Positions 62,382 to 64,000 of a stretch of DNA of 64,000 nt are shown here, piece after piece. Under the pieces are notes generated by a model, which saw nothing but the letters and a program-made list of their open reading frames with translations, ran no database searches and had not been told where the DNA came from. Position 1 is the stretch's first letter, and each line of letters starts with the position of its first letter. The position numbers were made by a program, and so were the translations under genes. The DNA is from Iris pallida (Eukaryota > Streptophyta > Magnoliopsida > Asparagales > Iridaceae), in assembly GCA_029216955.1 (NCBI GenBank), contig JANAVB010023996.1, positions 18,264,742-18,328,741 of the forward strand, given 5' to 3'.

Positions 62382-62621
62382 TGGTTTAAGTGGTAGCCCA
62401 TGCAGGCCTTGGCATTCAAGAATGTGAGGGTTTACCATATAGATGTCTCAATAAGTATTCGCCCTTGATCTCTGCTCGTATCTTCAATTCCCTGAGAATC
62501 TTGACCTGATCACATGCTTGTATCGTTGATCTGTCCTGGTCCTTCCTTATTATTTTTCTATGTCGTCTTCTTCAGTGGCATTGTTCCTGGACCTGTCGAT
62601 CAGCAAGGCGGAGCACCTTCC
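62382..62621 (+). other. Chromovirus leader with primer binding region
   Basis: TGGTTTAAGTGGTAGCCC follows the LTR end directly and recurs in the minus-strand chromovirus as TAGGTTTTAGTGGTAGCCC. It begins TGG like the usual initiator Met tRNA site, but the rest differs, so the primer tRNA is uncertain. Confidence 0.55.
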
Positions 62622-63865
62622 ATGGACCAGCCGCAACCTGGAGACCAAGTCCAGCATTCCGGAGTAGCCTCCAGAGTTGTGTCTACTGGAGGAGAACCAC
62701 CAATTCAGCCCATCCAGCATACAGAGCCTGATGATGGCACCTTGGTGGGTCTCATCAGATCCCTATTAGCCTCTCAGGATCTTCGTGGAGATGTCTTGCA
62801 CCAGGCGGTGGCTGATGCTTTGACCAGAGGAGGTCATCAGGGTAATAGCGTGGCCAACAGCTTCAAACGCTTGAACCCTCCCTTCTTCGACGGCAGTAAA
62901 GATGCGATCGCTGCAGACGCTTGGCTTCAGGATATCGAGGTGGTTCTGGAAGCAGCTAGAACACCTGAGAATAAGAAGGTGGCGATGGTACGCCTACAGT
63001 TACTAGACTTAGCTCGCAGTTGGTGGGCGGTACAGGCCGTGGGATTAGCAACGCCGGTTATTTGGGCGGTATTTAGAGAAAGATTCCAGATGAAGTATTT
63101 TGATGCTGTAGCTCGGTATGACCTGCAGACAAGGTTTACCAACTTGAAGCAAGGAGGCATGACGGTCGACAGTTATGCATGTGAATTTTCTAGACTCAGT
63201 AGGTTTGCCCCCACCTTGGTGGCAACCGAGTTTGATAGGGCCCAGCGGTTCCAGCAGGGGCTGCATTTGGAGATCTTATTGGCAGTTGAGCAGTTCGAGC
63301 ACCAGACATTCGATGCAGTATTGAGGGCAGCTAGGAGGCACGAGTACACCTCCCAAAGGATCGTGGATAGGACCGGAGGTAGGAAGCGGTCCCATAATCA
63401 GATGTACCAATCATCAGCTCCAGCCCCGGCAGCAAGGGGTTTGACCATTGGAACTCCGAGGCGGACGGCCTCAGTGACGTCGGTTCAGCATTCAACCCCG
63501 ACGTATCCGTAGCAGCAGAAGCAGAAGCAGACTTTCGCGATAGGCTGTTCTCATTGCGGGAAGCCAGGGCACGTGGTGGCAGATTATCGCAGGACGCAGG
63601 GATTATGCCTGGCTTGTGGAGCGGCAGATCACAAGATAGGAGCCTGCCCGAATAGGGGTAGTTTATTTTCTTCCAACCTAACAAGTCCGTCGGTTAGGGG
63701 ACCAGCACCTATGCAGCAGCAGCAGTACCGAGGCTATTGTTGGCTCAGGCCCAGGCATTTCAGCAGCAGAACCAGCAGCAGTACACCCAGGCTCAAGTGC
63801 AGAACAGGCAGAGAGGTTTCCAGCAGAGGGGACCCGCAGCCAGAGGACAAGGTCAGGCGATGATG
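62622..63865 (+). pseudogene. Chromovirus gag
   Basis: The start MDQPQPGDQ at 62622 is preferred over the upstream ATG at 62514, which only adds hydrophobic leader codons. The capsid-type region has NPPFFDGSKDAIAADAWLQD (62876-62935), FRERFQMKYFDAVARYDLQ (63071-63127), MTVDSYACEFSRLSRFAP (63160-63213) and ARRHEYTSQRIVDR. A TAG at 63510 interrupts the Gln-rich linker. A knuckle, CSHCGKPGHVVADY, has Tyr in place of the last Cys; a second, CLACGAADHKIGAC, is complete (63607-63648). A frameshift follows near 63727 in the QQQQ stretch. Confidence 0.88.
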
Positions 63866-64000
63866 ATGACTATGGAAGAAGAAGTTACACCAGGTGAGGT
63901 AGTGGCAGGTACTATTCTCGTCAACTCCTCTCCAGCATCGATATTATTTGATTCTGGTGCATCGCATTCATTCATGTCTGTACGATTTGTGACACGGATA
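63866..64000 (+). pseudogene. Chromovirus protease, start (window edge)
   Basis: Reads TMEEEVTPGEVVAGTILVNS and then LFDSGASHSFMSVRF, the aspartic protease active-site motif of Ty3/gypsy elements, with the catalytic Asp in DSGA. It is cut by the window end. It is in the frame that continues after the gag frameshift. Confidence 0.85.

Larger units (their letters stand above)
59659..64000 (+). mobile_element. Chromovirus (Ty3/gypsy), 5' part
   Basis: 5' LTR 59659-62381, leader, gag, and the start of protease at the window edge. It is related to the minus-strand chromovirus (same gag motifs, same LTR inner end) but has a different LTR start and length. It is inserted in the CACTA transposase; the flank is CCTTA (59654-59658). 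Confidence 0.88.

Overview
This is nuclear DNA from a flowering plant with a large, repeat-rich genome. It has no bacterial features. Almost everything that can be recognised is a plant transposable element: Ty3/gypsy chromoviruses with 2.6-4 kb LTRs, a Tat/Ogre-type gypsy gag, Ty1/copia elements of SIRE/Maximus type, an older copia remnant, and a CACTA (En/Spm) DNA transposon. I see no intact single-copy host gene. The one gene-like locus outside these classes is a decayed multi-exon gene for a Ulp1-like (C48) protease. The sequence does not settle monocot versus dicot.

Layout: 1-1822, end of a gypsy LTR (+) inserted in a copia pol; 1823-~3664, that copia's RNase H remnant and 3' LTR (+). 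3665-6000, unassigned, with one promoter-like site; 6040-6720, AT-rich microsatellite. 6812-11110, Ulp1-like pseudogene (+) with four arrays of a ~30-bp palindromic repeat in and around its introns. 12978-16821, PPT and 3.8-kb LTR of a gypsy element (+). 16822-37641, a large copia element (copia-1, minus strand) split by a gypsy solo LTR (21328-25368) and by a complete second element of the same lineage (copia-2, 25560-35039). 37642-39775, Tat/Ogre-type gag (+). 40280-50976, a nearly complete Tekay-like chromovirus (minus). 51021-55870, fragments of related gypsy LTRs (minus). 55871-59658, CACTA 3' half (minus), cut by the 5' LTR of another chromovirus (+, 59659 to the window end).

The nesting gives relative ages. 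Copia-1 is older than the gypsy LTR in its gag, than copia-2 in its gag, and than the + gypsy in its third ORF. The LTR at 53159-55870 is older than the CACTA, and the CACTA is older than the right-hand chromovirus. Most coding regions carry stops or frameshifts.

The most interesting signals are these. (1) Both copia elements carry an extra ORF downstream of pol. In each it is preceded by a module resembling the element's own LTR promoter (GAACTCGG/GAATTCGG motifs followed by a TATA box), which suggests a private promoter for that ORF. (2) One palindromic minisatellite occupies several introns of the Ulp1-like gene. (3) The CACTA 3' region holds a hairpin with ~150-bp arms, a possible small-RNA precursor. 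(4) About twenty TTGAC (W-box) cores are packed into ~400 bp of one gypsy LTR family.
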